A DNA stretch of 64,000 nt from Rodentibacter caecimuris (GTDB taxonomy: Bacteria > Pseudomonadota > Gammaproteobacteria > Enterobacterales > Pasteurellaceae), in assembly GCF_024622045.1 (NCBI RefSeq), contig NZ_JANKBP010000001.1. One strand, 5' to 3'. Shown piece by piece: positions 31,383-39,418 of the stretch. Numbering within the stretch: the stretch's first letter is position 1; the number at the start of each line of letters is the position of its first letter. The notes below the pieces were generated by a model. It was not told where the DNA came from, ran no database searches, and was given only the letters and a program-made list of their open reading frames with translations. The translations under genes were made by a program, and so were the position numbers.

Positions 31383-31715
31383 ATGCAACCAAACGACATC
31401 ACCTTTTACCAACGCTTTGAAGCCGATATTCTCGCCGGTCGTAAAACGATTACCATTCGGGATAAATCTGAAAGCCATTTTAAAATCGGTGATATTTTGC
31501 ATGTCGGACGATTTGAAGATAATCAATACTTTTGCACGATTGAAGTGTTAAGCGTATCACCGATTCGGTTAGATGAACTTACCGAACAGCATGCGAAGCA
31601 GGAAAATATGTTGTTAAGTGAGTTGAAAAAGGTGATAAGGGAAATTTATCTGAACGAAGAATTATTTTGTTTGATTGAATTTAAGATTATATATGAGGAG
31701 ATGTCGTATGACTGA
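31383..31715 (+). CDS. yqfB: ASCH-domain N4-acetylcytidine amidohydrolase
   Basis: 110 residues. It matches E. coli YqfB closely (MQPNDITFYQRFEADILAGR, then TITIRDKSESHFKIGD and VGRFEDNQYFCTIEV). YqfB is a small ASCH-fold enzyme that hydrolyses N4-acetylcytidine. The C-terminal tail differs from E. coli. The stop overlaps a 12-codon frame (31708-31746). The amidohydrolase role is known for the E. coli protein and inferred here. It is followed within 50 bases by the 10-bp tandem repeat. Confidence 0.88.
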   Translation: MQPNDITFYQRFEADILAGRKTITIRDKSESHFKIGDILHVGRFEDNQYFCTIEVLSVSPIRLDELTEQHAKQENMLLSELKKVIREIYLNEELFCLIEFKIIYEEMSYD

Positions 31716-31760
31716 TTCATCATTAAATAGCATTTCAACTATGTAAATTATAATTTATGA

Positions 31761-31820
31761 AATGTATATAAATGTATATAAATGTATATAAATGTATATA
31801 AATGTATATAAATGTATATA
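31761..31820 (+). repeat. six tandem copies of AATGTATATA upstream of valS
   Basis: Six perfect 10-bp units followed by a partial seventh (AATGCAT). The array ends 61 bases before the valS ATG. Each unit holds a TATATA box, and the unit length is close to one helical turn. Confidence 0.97.
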
Positions 31821-31881
31821 AATGCATGGGTTATTCTGTAGAACAATGCTTTTATGTACGCACTACAAAGAGAAAAAATAA

Positions 31882-34695
31882 ATGACAAAACCATTCCAAA
31901 TGGCAGATCGCTTTGAGGCGTCTGCGGTAGAACAAGCCCTGTATAAACACTGGGAAGAACAAGGTTATTTTAAACCGACTGAAAATCCGAACGTGCCGAG
32001 TTACTGTATTGCGATTCCGCCGCCGAATGTAACGGGCAGCTTGCATATGGGGCACGCTTTCCAGCAAACTTTAATGGACACCTTAATCCGTTTTAACCGT
32101 ATGGAAGGACATAATACCCTGTGGCAGTCGGGTACTGACCACGCAGGTATCGCCACGCAAATGGTGGTGGAGCGTAAAATTGCTGCCGAAGAGGGCAAAA
32201 CTCGCCACGATTACGGGCGTGAAGCCTTTATCGACAAAATCTGGGACTGGAAAGCCTATTCGGGCGGTACAATCAGCCAGCAAATGCGGCGTTTGGGCAA
32301 CTCAATTGATTGGGAACGTGAGCGTTTCACAATGGACGAAGGTTTATCCAATGCGGTGAAAGAGGTGTTTGTCCGTCTGCACGAAGAAGGGCTAATTTAC
32401 CGTGGCAAACGCTTGGTAAACTGGGATCCGAAACTTCGCACGGCTATTTCCGATTTGGAAGTGGAAAACCGTGATGAAAAAGGCTTTATGTACCACGTCC
32501 GCTATCCATTTGTGGATAAATCCGAAACCTTCGGTGGCGGGGCAATGCACATTGCGACTACTCGTCCCGAAACAATTTTGGCGGACGGTTGTTTAGCGGT
32601 TCACCCTGACGATGAGCGTTATAAAGACGTAATTGGCAAATTGGTACACGTTCCAATGACCGACCGTGTCATTCCGGTGGTTACCGACCCTTATCCTGAT
32701 CCTGAATTTGGGACAGGCTGTGTGAAAATCACTCCAGCACACGATTTCAACGACTACGAAGTGGGCAAACGCCACGATATTGAAATCATCAATTTAATGA
32801 ACCCCGATGCAACGCTCAATGAAAATGCCCCTGAGCGTTATCGTGGGTTAGATCGCTTTGAGGCTCGTAAAAGAATTGTCGCTGATTTAGAAGCGGAAGG
32901 TTATTTAGAAAAAATTGAACCGCACGAGTTAAAACGTCCGTATGGCGACCGTTCAGGTGTGGTCATTGAACCGTATTTGACAGACCAATGGTATGTGAGC
33001 GTTAAGCCCCTTGCCGAAGTAGCGATTAAAGCAGTGGAAGACGGCGATATTCAATTTGTGCCGAAACAGTACGAAAACCTTTACTTCTCTTGGATGCGGG
33101 ATATTCAAGACTGGTGTATTTCTCGCCAACTGTGGTGGGGACACCGTATCCCTGCGTGGTATGACGAAGCGGGTAATATCTACGTTGCCCGTAGCGAAGA
33201 AGAAGCTCGCCAAAAACATAATCTGCCGGCGGATCTGCCTTTAACCCAAGATGAAGATGTCCTCGATACTTGGTTCTCATCAGGGCTGTGGACGTTCTCT
33301 ACCCTTGGCTGGCCGGAGCAAACCAAAGAGCTAAAAATGTTCCACCCGACCGATGTGTTAATCACAGGGTTCGACATCATTTTCTTCTGGGTTGCCCGAA
33401 TGATTATGTTCACAATGCACTTTATCAAGGACGAAAACGGCAAACCGCAAGTGCCGTTCAAAACCGTCTATGTAACGGGCTTAATCCGTGATGAACAAGG
33501 GCAGAAAATGTCGAAATCCAAAGGTAACGTGCTTGATCCGATTGATATGATTGACGGCATCAGCCTTGAGGATTTATTAGAAAAACGTACCGGCAATATG
33601 ATGCAACCGCAATTAGCGGAAAAAATTGCGAAGTCCACCAGCAAGCAATTCCCCGAAGGCATTGCACCGCACGGCACGGACGCATTACGTTTTACCCTTG
33701 CCGCCCTTGCCAGCAACGGTCGAGATATTAACTGGGATATGAAACGCCTTGAGGGCTACCGCAATTTCTGCAACAAATTGTGGAACGCCAGCCGCTATGT
33801 GCTGATGAATATGAATGCGCTCGAATTGGGCGAGGGCGAGAAAACCTTCAGATTGGCGGATCGTTGGATTCAGGCGGAATTTAATAACACGGTGAAAACC
33901 TTCCGTGAGGCACTTAGCCAATACCGTTTCGATATGGCAGCCAATGCCCTGTATGAATTTACTTGGAATCAATTCTGCGACTGGTATTTGGAGCTGACCA
34001 AACCGGTATTTGCGCAAGGTTCGGTGGCAGAAAAGCGTGGGGCGTGCGACACGTTAATCAATGTATTGGAAAAATTGTTGCGTTTGGCTCATCCGATTAT
34101 TCCGTTTATCACCGAAGAAATTTGGCAGAAAGTGAAAGGCTTTGCCGGCGTGGAAGGCGACACTATTATGTTGCAACCGTTCCCGCAATATGACGAAGCC
34201 CTTGAAAATCCGACCGCACTTGCGCAAATCGGCTGGTTGAAAGAGGTGATTGTCGCGGTACGGAATATCCGCGCGGAAAGCAATATTGCGCCAAGTAAAC
34301 CGTTAGAATTGCTCATTCGCAATACCCAAGAAAGCGATTGCCAAATTTTGGCGGAAAACGACCGCTTGCTAAAAGCAATGGCGAAGCTGGAGTGCGTACA
34401 AGCAATTCCGGCCGGTTCGGAAGCGCCGCTTTCCGTTGCCAAATTGGTCGGCAATATGGAAGTGCTTGTGCCAATGGCGGGCTTTATCAACAAAGAGGCA
34501 GAGCTTGCCCGTTTAACCAAAGAGATCGACAAGCTCACCAACGAGGTTAAACGCATTGAGGGTAAACTCGGTAACGAAGCCTTTGTTGCCAAAGCACCCG
34601 AGGCTGTCATCGCCAAAGAGCGTGAAAAAATGGCAGAGTACCAAGCAGGCCTTGAGAAACTGCAAATTCAGTATAAAGCTATTGAGGCATTATAA
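31882..34695 (+). CDS. valS: Valyl-tRNA synthetase
   Basis: 937 residues. A class I aminoacyl-tRNA synthetase that charges tRNA-Val and edits mischarged threonine. The HIGH-type motif is HMGH at 55-58 within PPPNVTGSLHMGH, and KMSKS lies near 541. The editing domain (about 200-340) includes TTRPETILAD. The C-terminal coiled coil (about 875-935) is present. The gene looks richer in G+C and in C-ending codons than its neighbours, and carries only one perfect uptake signal in 2.8 kb. A 10-bp tandem repeat precedes it. Confidence 0.97.
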   Translation: MTKPFQMADRFEASAVEQALYKHWEEQGYFKPTENPNVPSYCIAIPPPNVTGSLHMGHAFQQTLMDTLIRFNRMEGHNTLWQSGTDHAGIATQMVVERKIAAEEGKTRHDYGREAFIDKIWDWKAYSGGTISQQMRRLGNSIDWERERFTMDEGLSNAVKEVFVRLHEEGLIYRGKRLVNWDPKLRTAISDLEVENRDEKGFMYHVRYPFVDKSETFGGGAMHIATTRPETILADGCLAVHPDDERYKDVIGKLVHVPMTDRVIPVVTDPYPDPEFGTGCVKITPAHDFNDYEVGKRHDIEIINLMNPDATLNENAPERYRGLDRFEARKRIVADLEAEGYLEKIEPHELKRPYGDRSGVVIEPYLTDQWYVSVKPLAEVAIKAVEDGDIQFVPKQYENLYFSWMRDIQDWCISRQLWWGHRIPAWYDEAGNIYVARSEEEARQKHNLPADLPLTQDEDVLDTWFSSGLWTFSTLGWPEQTKELKMFHPTDVLITGFDIIFFWVARMIMFTMHFIKDENGKPQVPFKTVYVTGLIRDEQGQKMSKSKGNVLDPIDMIDGISLEDLLEKRTGNMMQPQLAEKIAKSTSKQFPEGIAPHGTDALRFTLAALASNGRDINWDMKRLEGYRNFCNKLWNASRYVLMNMNALELGEGEKTFRLADRWIQAEFNNTVKTFREALSQYRFDMAANALYEFTWNQFCDWYLELTKPVFAQGSVAEKRGACDTLINVLEKLLRLAHPIIPFITEEIWQKVKGFAGVEGDTIMLQPFPQYDEALENPTALAQIGWLKEVIVAVRNIRAESNIAPSKPLELLIRNTQESDCQILAENDRLLKAMAKLECVQAIPAGSEAPLSVAKLVGNMEVLVPMAGFINKEAELARLTKEIDKLTNEVKRIEGKLGNEAFVAKAPEAVIAKEREKMAEYQAGLEKLQIQYKAIEAL

Positions 34696-34700
34696 TTTTG

Positions 34701-34729
34701 AAAAAACGCTGACCGGTTCAGCGTTTTTT
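34701..34729. terminator. valS terminator
   Basis: A 12-bp stem, AAAAAACGCTGA / TTCAGCGTTTTTT, with a CCGG loop. Symmetric A and T flanks would let it work in both directions. Confidence 0.9.
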
Positions 34730-34846
34730 ATTTAAAAAATATAGTGGGATGATGATTCCCACGATGGATATCCCGCTCATACCAACTAATAGATATACAA
34801 TTTTCCTTTCAGTGCTAAAATACTTTGCCAGTATCTTTTCCCACAT
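34718..34846 (-). CDS. Possible 42-residue membrane protein
   Basis: A short frame on the strand opposite arcB's leader. It has a charged N-terminus (MWEKILAKYFSTERK), one strong hydrophobic segment (about 16-38) and a KKR tail, the layout of a single-span inner-membrane miniprotein. Its stop falls inside the bidirectional valS terminator, which would end the transcript. Against it, no good ribosome-binding site is visible. It is divergent from arcB with 10 bases between starts. Confidence 0.25.
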   Translation of the reverse strand: MWEKILAKYFSTERKIVYLLVGMSGISIVGIIIPLYFLNKKR

Positions 34847-34856
34847 TGAATCAATA

Positions 34857-36698
34857 ATGAAAAACTTCAAATATTTTGCGCAACGATATGTTGATTGGGT
34901 TATAAAACTCGGACGTGTTCGGTTTTCCCTACTTGGATTATTCATTCTCGCCGTCTTGGCGTTGAGCGCTCAGATTTTACTTAGTCTATTTATTACTAAT
35001 CAAATTGATTGGATGGTGCTTGTCCGTTCAATTATCTTCGGGCTTCTCACTGCGCCTTTCGTTATTTATTTTTTGACTTTGCTGGTTGAACAATTAGAAC
35101 GCTCAAGATTGGATCTGTCTAAAACGGTATTACGTTTACGAAATGAAGTATCGGAAAGAATTATCGCTGAAAAGAAACTTTCTATTGCCTTAGATAAATT
35201 AGAAAAAAATAATCGAGAAAAAAGTAGCTTACTTGCGACTATTAGTCATGAATTGCGAACACCGCTTAATGGTATTATTGGGTTGAGCCATATCTTATTG
35301 GATGATCAGCTTTCAGAGCAGCAGCGTAATTATTTAAAAACAATTAACTTAAGTGCGGTCAATTTAGGACATATTTTTAGCGATATTATTGATTTAGATA
35401 AGTTTGATACAAAACGTCTAAAATTGAACTTTGAACCGATTAATTTGAATGAATTATTGAATGATATTCAAAATTTTGCCATTTTAATGGTCGAACCTAA
35501 AAATCTTAAATTTATTTTAGACGTTGAACCTCATTTACCGGATTTGCTTTATTTGGACAGAGCACGTTTGAGTCAAATTCTTTTAAATTTGATTGCTAAT
35601 GCAGTGAAGTTTACTGAAAAAGGCACAATTAAACTCACTATTCAGTCTTTAGAAAAAGATATTTATCGTTTTAGTGTTTCTGATACCGGCATAGGGATCG
35701 CCCAATGTGAGCAGGATAACATTTTCAAAATGTATTATCGTGTGAAAGAAAATACAAATCGATCTTCCGGTAGTGGAATAGGGCTTGCAATATCAAAAAA
35801 TCTCGCCTTATTAATGAAAGGCGATATTCAAGTTGAAAGCCAGCTTGGTCAGGGTTCAACCTTTGATCTGATTATCTATGCCAAAGAAGCGCATCCAATT
35901 AATCATTGTGAACCTATTCAACCGTTGAATTTATCGGTTTTATTAGTTGAAGATATTGAATTAAATGTTCTTGTTGCAAAAAGTGTATTGGAAAAACTGG
36001 GGCATTGTGTTGATGTTGCGATGAATGGAAAAGACGCGATTAAGCTTTTTGAACGCAATACTTACGATATTATATTGCTTGATATTAAATTACCGGATAT
36101 GTCGGGTTTTGATATAGCCGCTTATCTACGTAAAAAATACGAAGACGGCATTTATGATTTTCTCCCACCTCTTGTTGCCTTCACGGCAAATGTGATGCAA
36201 AGTGAAGAGGAGTACCAAAGTAAGGGAATGGATTCGGTTCTGCGTAAACCTCTCGCCCTAGATGAGTTAAAACGTTGTTTTTATCATTTTTTTGGTGAAG
36301 GAAATATAAAAAGTATCGATTCTAAAGCCGTAGAAAAACAGTCATCCTATCAGTCTTTAAACCTGGAACTGATAGAACTGTTAGGTAAAACGCAAACCGA
36401 ACGGAATTTAGTCTTGTTTAAACAAATGATGCCGGCATATCTTCAAGAACTTAATGAAGCCTTTAAGGTTTATTTGTCGGATCACACCGCCGATCAAAGT
36501 GTTGCGGATGTGGCGCATAAAATTAAAGGAGCAGCAGGTTCTGTCGGATTAAGCAGATTACAGCAACTTGCGGAAAAAATGCAATGTAATCAGGAAGAGG
36601 GTTGGAACGATAATATTGAAAATTGGCTTCGTGAACTGAATAGTTACTGGCAAGTTAATGTCGAAGAATTGGAAGATTATTTGAATTCTGTTGGATAA
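34857..36698 (+). CDS. arcB: Hybrid sensor kinase ArcB, short form without PAS
   Basis: 613 residues from ATG 34857, chosen because the sequence from MKNFKYFAQRYVDW matches ArcB; the ribosome-binding site is weak. It senses respiratory redox state and phosphorylates ArcA. Two membrane spans (about 23-48 and 56-77) are followed by a short coiled coil, the H box with H131 (SHELRTPLNG), an ATPase domain with DTGIGI and GSGIGLAIS, a receiver domain with D409 (LLDIKLPDM), and an HPt domain with H554 (HKIKGAAGSVG). The PAS domain of E. coli ArcB and its redox cysteines are absent, as in the short Haemophilus type. Confidence 0.94.
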   Translation: MKNFKYFAQRYVDWVIKLGRVRFSLLGLFILAVLALSAQILLSLFITNQIDWMVLVRSIIFGLLTAPFVIYFLTLLVEQLERSRLDLSKTVLRLRNEVSERIIAEKKLSIALDKLEKNNREKSSLLATISHELRTPLNGIIGLSHILLDDQLSEQQRNYLKTINLSAVNLGHIFSDIIDLDKFDTKRLKLNFEPINLNELLNDIQNFAILMVEPKNLKFILDVEPHLPDLLYLDRARLSQILLNLIANAVKFTEKGTIKLTIQSLEKDIYRFSVSDTGIGIAQCEQDNIFKMYYRVKENTNRSSGSGIGLAISKNLALLMKGDIQVESQLGQGSTFDLIIYAKEAHPINHCEPIQPLNLSVLLVEDIELNVLVAKSVLEKLGHCVDVAMNGKDAIKLFERNTYDIILLDIKLPDMSGFDIAAYLRKKYEDGIYDFLPPLVAFTANVMQSEEEYQSKGMDSVLRKPLALDELKRCFYHFFGEGNIKSIDSKAVEKQSSYQSLNLELIELLGKTQTERNLVLFKQMMPAYLQELNEAFKVYLSDHTADQSVADVAHKIKGAAGSVGLSRLQQLAEKMQCNQEEGWNDNIENWLRELNSYWQVNVEELEDYLNSVG

Positions 36699-36704
36699 CG
36701 AAAA

Positions 36705-36739
36705 GACCGCACTTTAAAGCGAAAGTGCGGTCGTTTTTT
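36705..36739 (+). terminator. arcB terminator made of two opposed uptake signals
   Basis: GACCGCACTTT and AAAGTGCGGTC form an 11-bp stem around a short loop and are followed by seven T residues. This is a textbook Pasteurellaceae inverted uptake-signal terminator. Confidence 0.9.
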
Positions 36740-37125
36740 TAGGAGTTTTTATTATTCAGTTTATCTTCCGAGTATTTTCGCAACAGGTGAATTTCACGTT
36801 TTGCCTTATCAGACAGCACTTTATTATCTTTTAGCATTTGTTCGGAACGCGCCATAATAAAGTGTAAATAATCGGCATTTTGCGTTTGTTCAAAAAATTG
36901 TTTCGCTTGATACATATCGCTGAAATCTTTATTTGCTTGAGTAAGCAACATTTTTTGCCCGAATAACACGATGAATGTCAGCGCTAAGGAGATGAGCGTA
37001 CCATAACCGTTTGTCGGATAATAAAGTAATCCGCCGACAATAAATAGGCCGGAAACCAATCGGGAACTGTTTTTGATATAAGTTTCACTGGGTGGCGCTT
37101 GTATTAATTCTTTGAGTTTCATCAT
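36739..37125 (-). CDS. Hypothetical membrane protein
   Basis: 128 residues, family not recognised. Two hydrophobic spans (about 23-40 and 43-62) are followed by a long, charged, probably helical cytoplasmic tail. GGGTAAAA precedes the tandem ATG codons at the start. It lies downstream of the mannose PTS remnant on the same strand, but the PTS terminator separates them, so it is likely an independent unit. Its stop codon touches the T-run of the arcB terminator. Confidence 0.75.
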   Translation of the reverse strand: MMKLKELIQAPPSETYIKNSSRLVSGLFIVGGLLYYPTNGYGTLISLALTFIVLFGQKMLLTQANKDFSDMYQAKQFFEQTQNADYLHFIMARSEQMLKDNKVLSDKAKREIHLLRKYSEDKLNNKNS

Positions 37126-37133
37126 TTTTACCC

Positions 37134-37166
37134 TAAAAAAATAAGGGCGTTATCGTACGCCCTTAT
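37134..37166 (-). terminator. mannose PTS operon terminator
   Basis: Minus-strand stem ATAAGGGCG / CGCCCTTAT followed by TTTTTT, about 25 bases after the manZ stop. Confidence 0.85.
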
Positions 37167-37188
37167 GGTGAAATATTTCAAGTATTCT

Positions 37189-38021
37189 CTAAGCAAGAAT
37201 ACCCGCCCAGTAACCTAAAATCCCAACCCCGAATAGGGCAAAGATAATAATCATCGCATTCACTTTTTTACGTAATAAATACATACATAAGAAGGTAAGT
37301 AATAATGCAAGTACACCGGGAAGAAGAGCATTTAATACGCCTTGAAGGGTAACAACCACTTCTTCACCTAACTGATTGTTATAGCGGGTAAGTTCTAATG
37401 GCACATTAATCGTCGTCCATTTGGATACAAGGGAACCCATAACAAAGAGACCGAGAATAGAGGCACCTTGTGTAATTTTTTGTAAACGGCCACCGCCCAT
37501 ATCGGAAACAATTTCCGTTCCTTTTTCATACCCGTATTTGAAACTATACCAACGGGTTAATAGACGAATGATGTTAATTAAAATAAAGAATAATAATGGA
37601 CCTAAAGGACTACCGGTTAAAGCAATACCGGCGCCCAGTGCGGCTAAAACAGGGCGTAATGTTCCCCAGAAAATTGGGTCGCCCACACCGGCAAGCGGCC
37701 CCATTAAACCCACTTTAACCCCGCTGATTGCCGCATCATTCACATCTTTTGCACCGTTTGCCCGTTCCTGCTCCATCGCAGCGGTAACGCCCATAATGGC
37801 GGAATCCACCCAAGGTTGGGTGTTGAAGAATTCAAGATGGCGTTTTAATGCCGCGGCTTGATCTTCTTTTTACTATATAGACGCTTGATGGTTGGGATCA
37901 TAGAAACACAAAATCCCATTGATTGCATACGTTCAAAATTAAATGAACCTAAAAGGAACGTTGAACGGAAGTAGGTTTTTAAAATATCACCTTTAGTAAG
38001 TGTCACTTTTTGATCTGACAT
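37189..38021 (-). pseudogene. manZ: Mannose-family PTS component IID, frameshifted
   Basis: Would encode about 277 residues of the membrane IID subunit. The first part reads from ATG 38021, after an AAGGAG site, through FNFERMQSMGFCVSMIPTIKRLYSKKK. It then hits a stop in the next codons. The rest, starting KRHLEFFNTQPWVDSAIMGV, continues in another frame to 37189 and is otherwise well conserved (GLMGPLAGVGDPIFWGT). Comparison with E. coli ManZ places the break at an A run (T run 37867-37871 on the plus strand) that is one base short. It could be real decay, slippage, or a sequencing error. The downstream 206-residue part alone would lack the N-terminal domain. Confidence 0.88.
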
Positions 38022-38031
38022 AATACGCTCC

Positions 38032-38820
38032 TTATAGACCTTCTAATTCGTTATCGGCTAATTTTCTTTTTGTCGCTACCGGCATTGCGGCTTGGTTAAA
38101 GCGAGGATTTAATTGGATATACAGCATTGCCAAACAAGTACCTAAAATACCTAACCCCACTAAGTTATAGTTGGTGAATGAGGCGATCACAAAGCCAAGG
38201 AAGAAGAATGGCATTAATGCACCTGCACGCATCATATTGATAACCATCGCATAGCCCACAACTACAATGAAGCTACCGGCAATTTGTAACCCACGGGTAA
38301 TCACTTCAGGAATTGCATCTAATGCACTGGTTACGCTATCCGTGCCTGCCACTAAAGCGACGGCTAATGCGGGAACCGCAACACGTAAGGCTTGTAAAGA
38401 AAGACCGGCAAAATGACAGAGTTCAATCCCTCGGAAATTCGCTTGTTCCGCAAATTTATCGGCTTTGTGTTGTAAGAAAATCGTTAAAGTACGAACAAAG
38501 ATCGTTAATACTTGGCCTGCCGCAGCAACCGGTATGGCAATGGCGGTACCAACCGATTGTCCACCTTTAATAACCAAGATTGCAGAAATAACACTTGCCA
38601 GTGCCGCATCCGGAGCCATTGCCACCCCTACGTTCATCCAGCCTAATGCGATCATTTCTAAGGTACCGCCAAGAATGATACCAGTTTCAAGATCGCCTAA
38701 GACAAGACCTATCATGGTACAAGCAAAAAGTGGACGGTGGGTTTGACGTTCATCTAACACACTGCCCATACCGCAGATTGCCGCAACCAGTACGACTAAA
38801 ATGAGTTCCATTGTTGACAT
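38032..38820 (-). CDS. manY: Mannose-family PTS component IIC
   Basis: 262 residues, the polytopic subunit that forms the sugar channel with IID. Many hydrophobic spans are visible, along with conserved signatures GMGSVLDERQTHRPLFACT near 17-35 and ILGGTLEMIALGWMNVGVAM near 50-69. The frame is intact. It lies 10 bases upstream of manZ and 11 bases downstream of the truncated IIB. With IIA missing and IID frameshifted, this gene may be on its way out. Confidence 0.93.
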   Translation of the reverse strand: MSTMELILVVLVAAICGMGSVLDERQTHRPLFACTMIGLVLGDLETGIILGGTLEMIALGWMNVGVAMAPDAALASVISAILVIKGGQSVGTAIAIPVAAAGQVLTIFVRTLTIFLQHKADKFAEQANFRGIELCHFAGLSLQALRVAVPALAVALVAGTDSVTSALDAIPEVITRGLQIAGSFIVVVGYAMVINMMRAGALMPFFFLGFVIASFTNYNLVGLGILGTCLAMLYIQLNPRFNQAAMPVATKRKLADNELEGL

Positions 38821-38831
38821 AAAAGGCTCTC

Positions 38832-39290
38832 CTAAAATTTAATTGAATCTAATTTTTCACGGGTAAGCTTGATTGGTTTATTGGCTGCCACTTTTTGAAG
38901 TGAGAGTTTTACCCCCATATCGAGTAATTTTTTGAATGCTTCCACATTAGATGGATTGACGGTGACTGCATCAGAAAGTTGTTTATTGCCTTCTTTATGT
39001 GTCATTCCGCCTACATTGATGGTATCAATCCGTAACCCGCCTTCAATTAAACGCAGTGCATCTTCCGGTTTTGTTACGAGCATTAAAATATGACGGTTGG
39101 CATATTTAGGATTGTTATACACCTTAATCGCCTTATCCACAGAAATAACATAGGCTTTCAAATGGGGCGGCGCAATTTGAAGTAACAATTCTTTGCGAAG
39201 TTCATCATTTGCCACTTCATCACTGATCGCAAAAATAGCTTCACATTTCACTGCTTTTGCCCAAGATGTCGCCACTTGACCATGAATCAA
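38832..39290 (-). pseudogene. manX: Mannose-family PTS component IIAB, only IIB remains
   Basis: About 152 residues matching the IIB half of E. coli ManX, from LIHGQVATSWAK with its phosphorylated His, through VYNNPKYANRHILML and INVGGMTHKEG. The conserved start RIDDR of the IIB domain is missing. No ATG precedes it: the frame runs back 30 bases to a stop with TTG or ATT as the only starts. The IIA domain and linker (about 150 residues) are absent, because tmcA begins on the other strand 128 bases away. This is best read as a 5' deletion that also removed the operon promoter. Confidence 0.75.
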
Positions 39291-39418
39291 ACGAATGGTG
39301 GCAAAATAGACAGCGAATAATGGAGTGCTTTTGACAGGAAAGTGCGGTCAAAATTTATCATGTTTTGTCGATATTAAAATTTCGTTAAAATGCTCCGAAA
39401 TAATGATAAGGATTCCTT

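Noticed and set aside
33026..34616. Long antisense frames across valS (up to 175 codons)
   Set aside because: Shadows of a GC-richer gene; no ribosome-binding sites or family features, and valS is certain.
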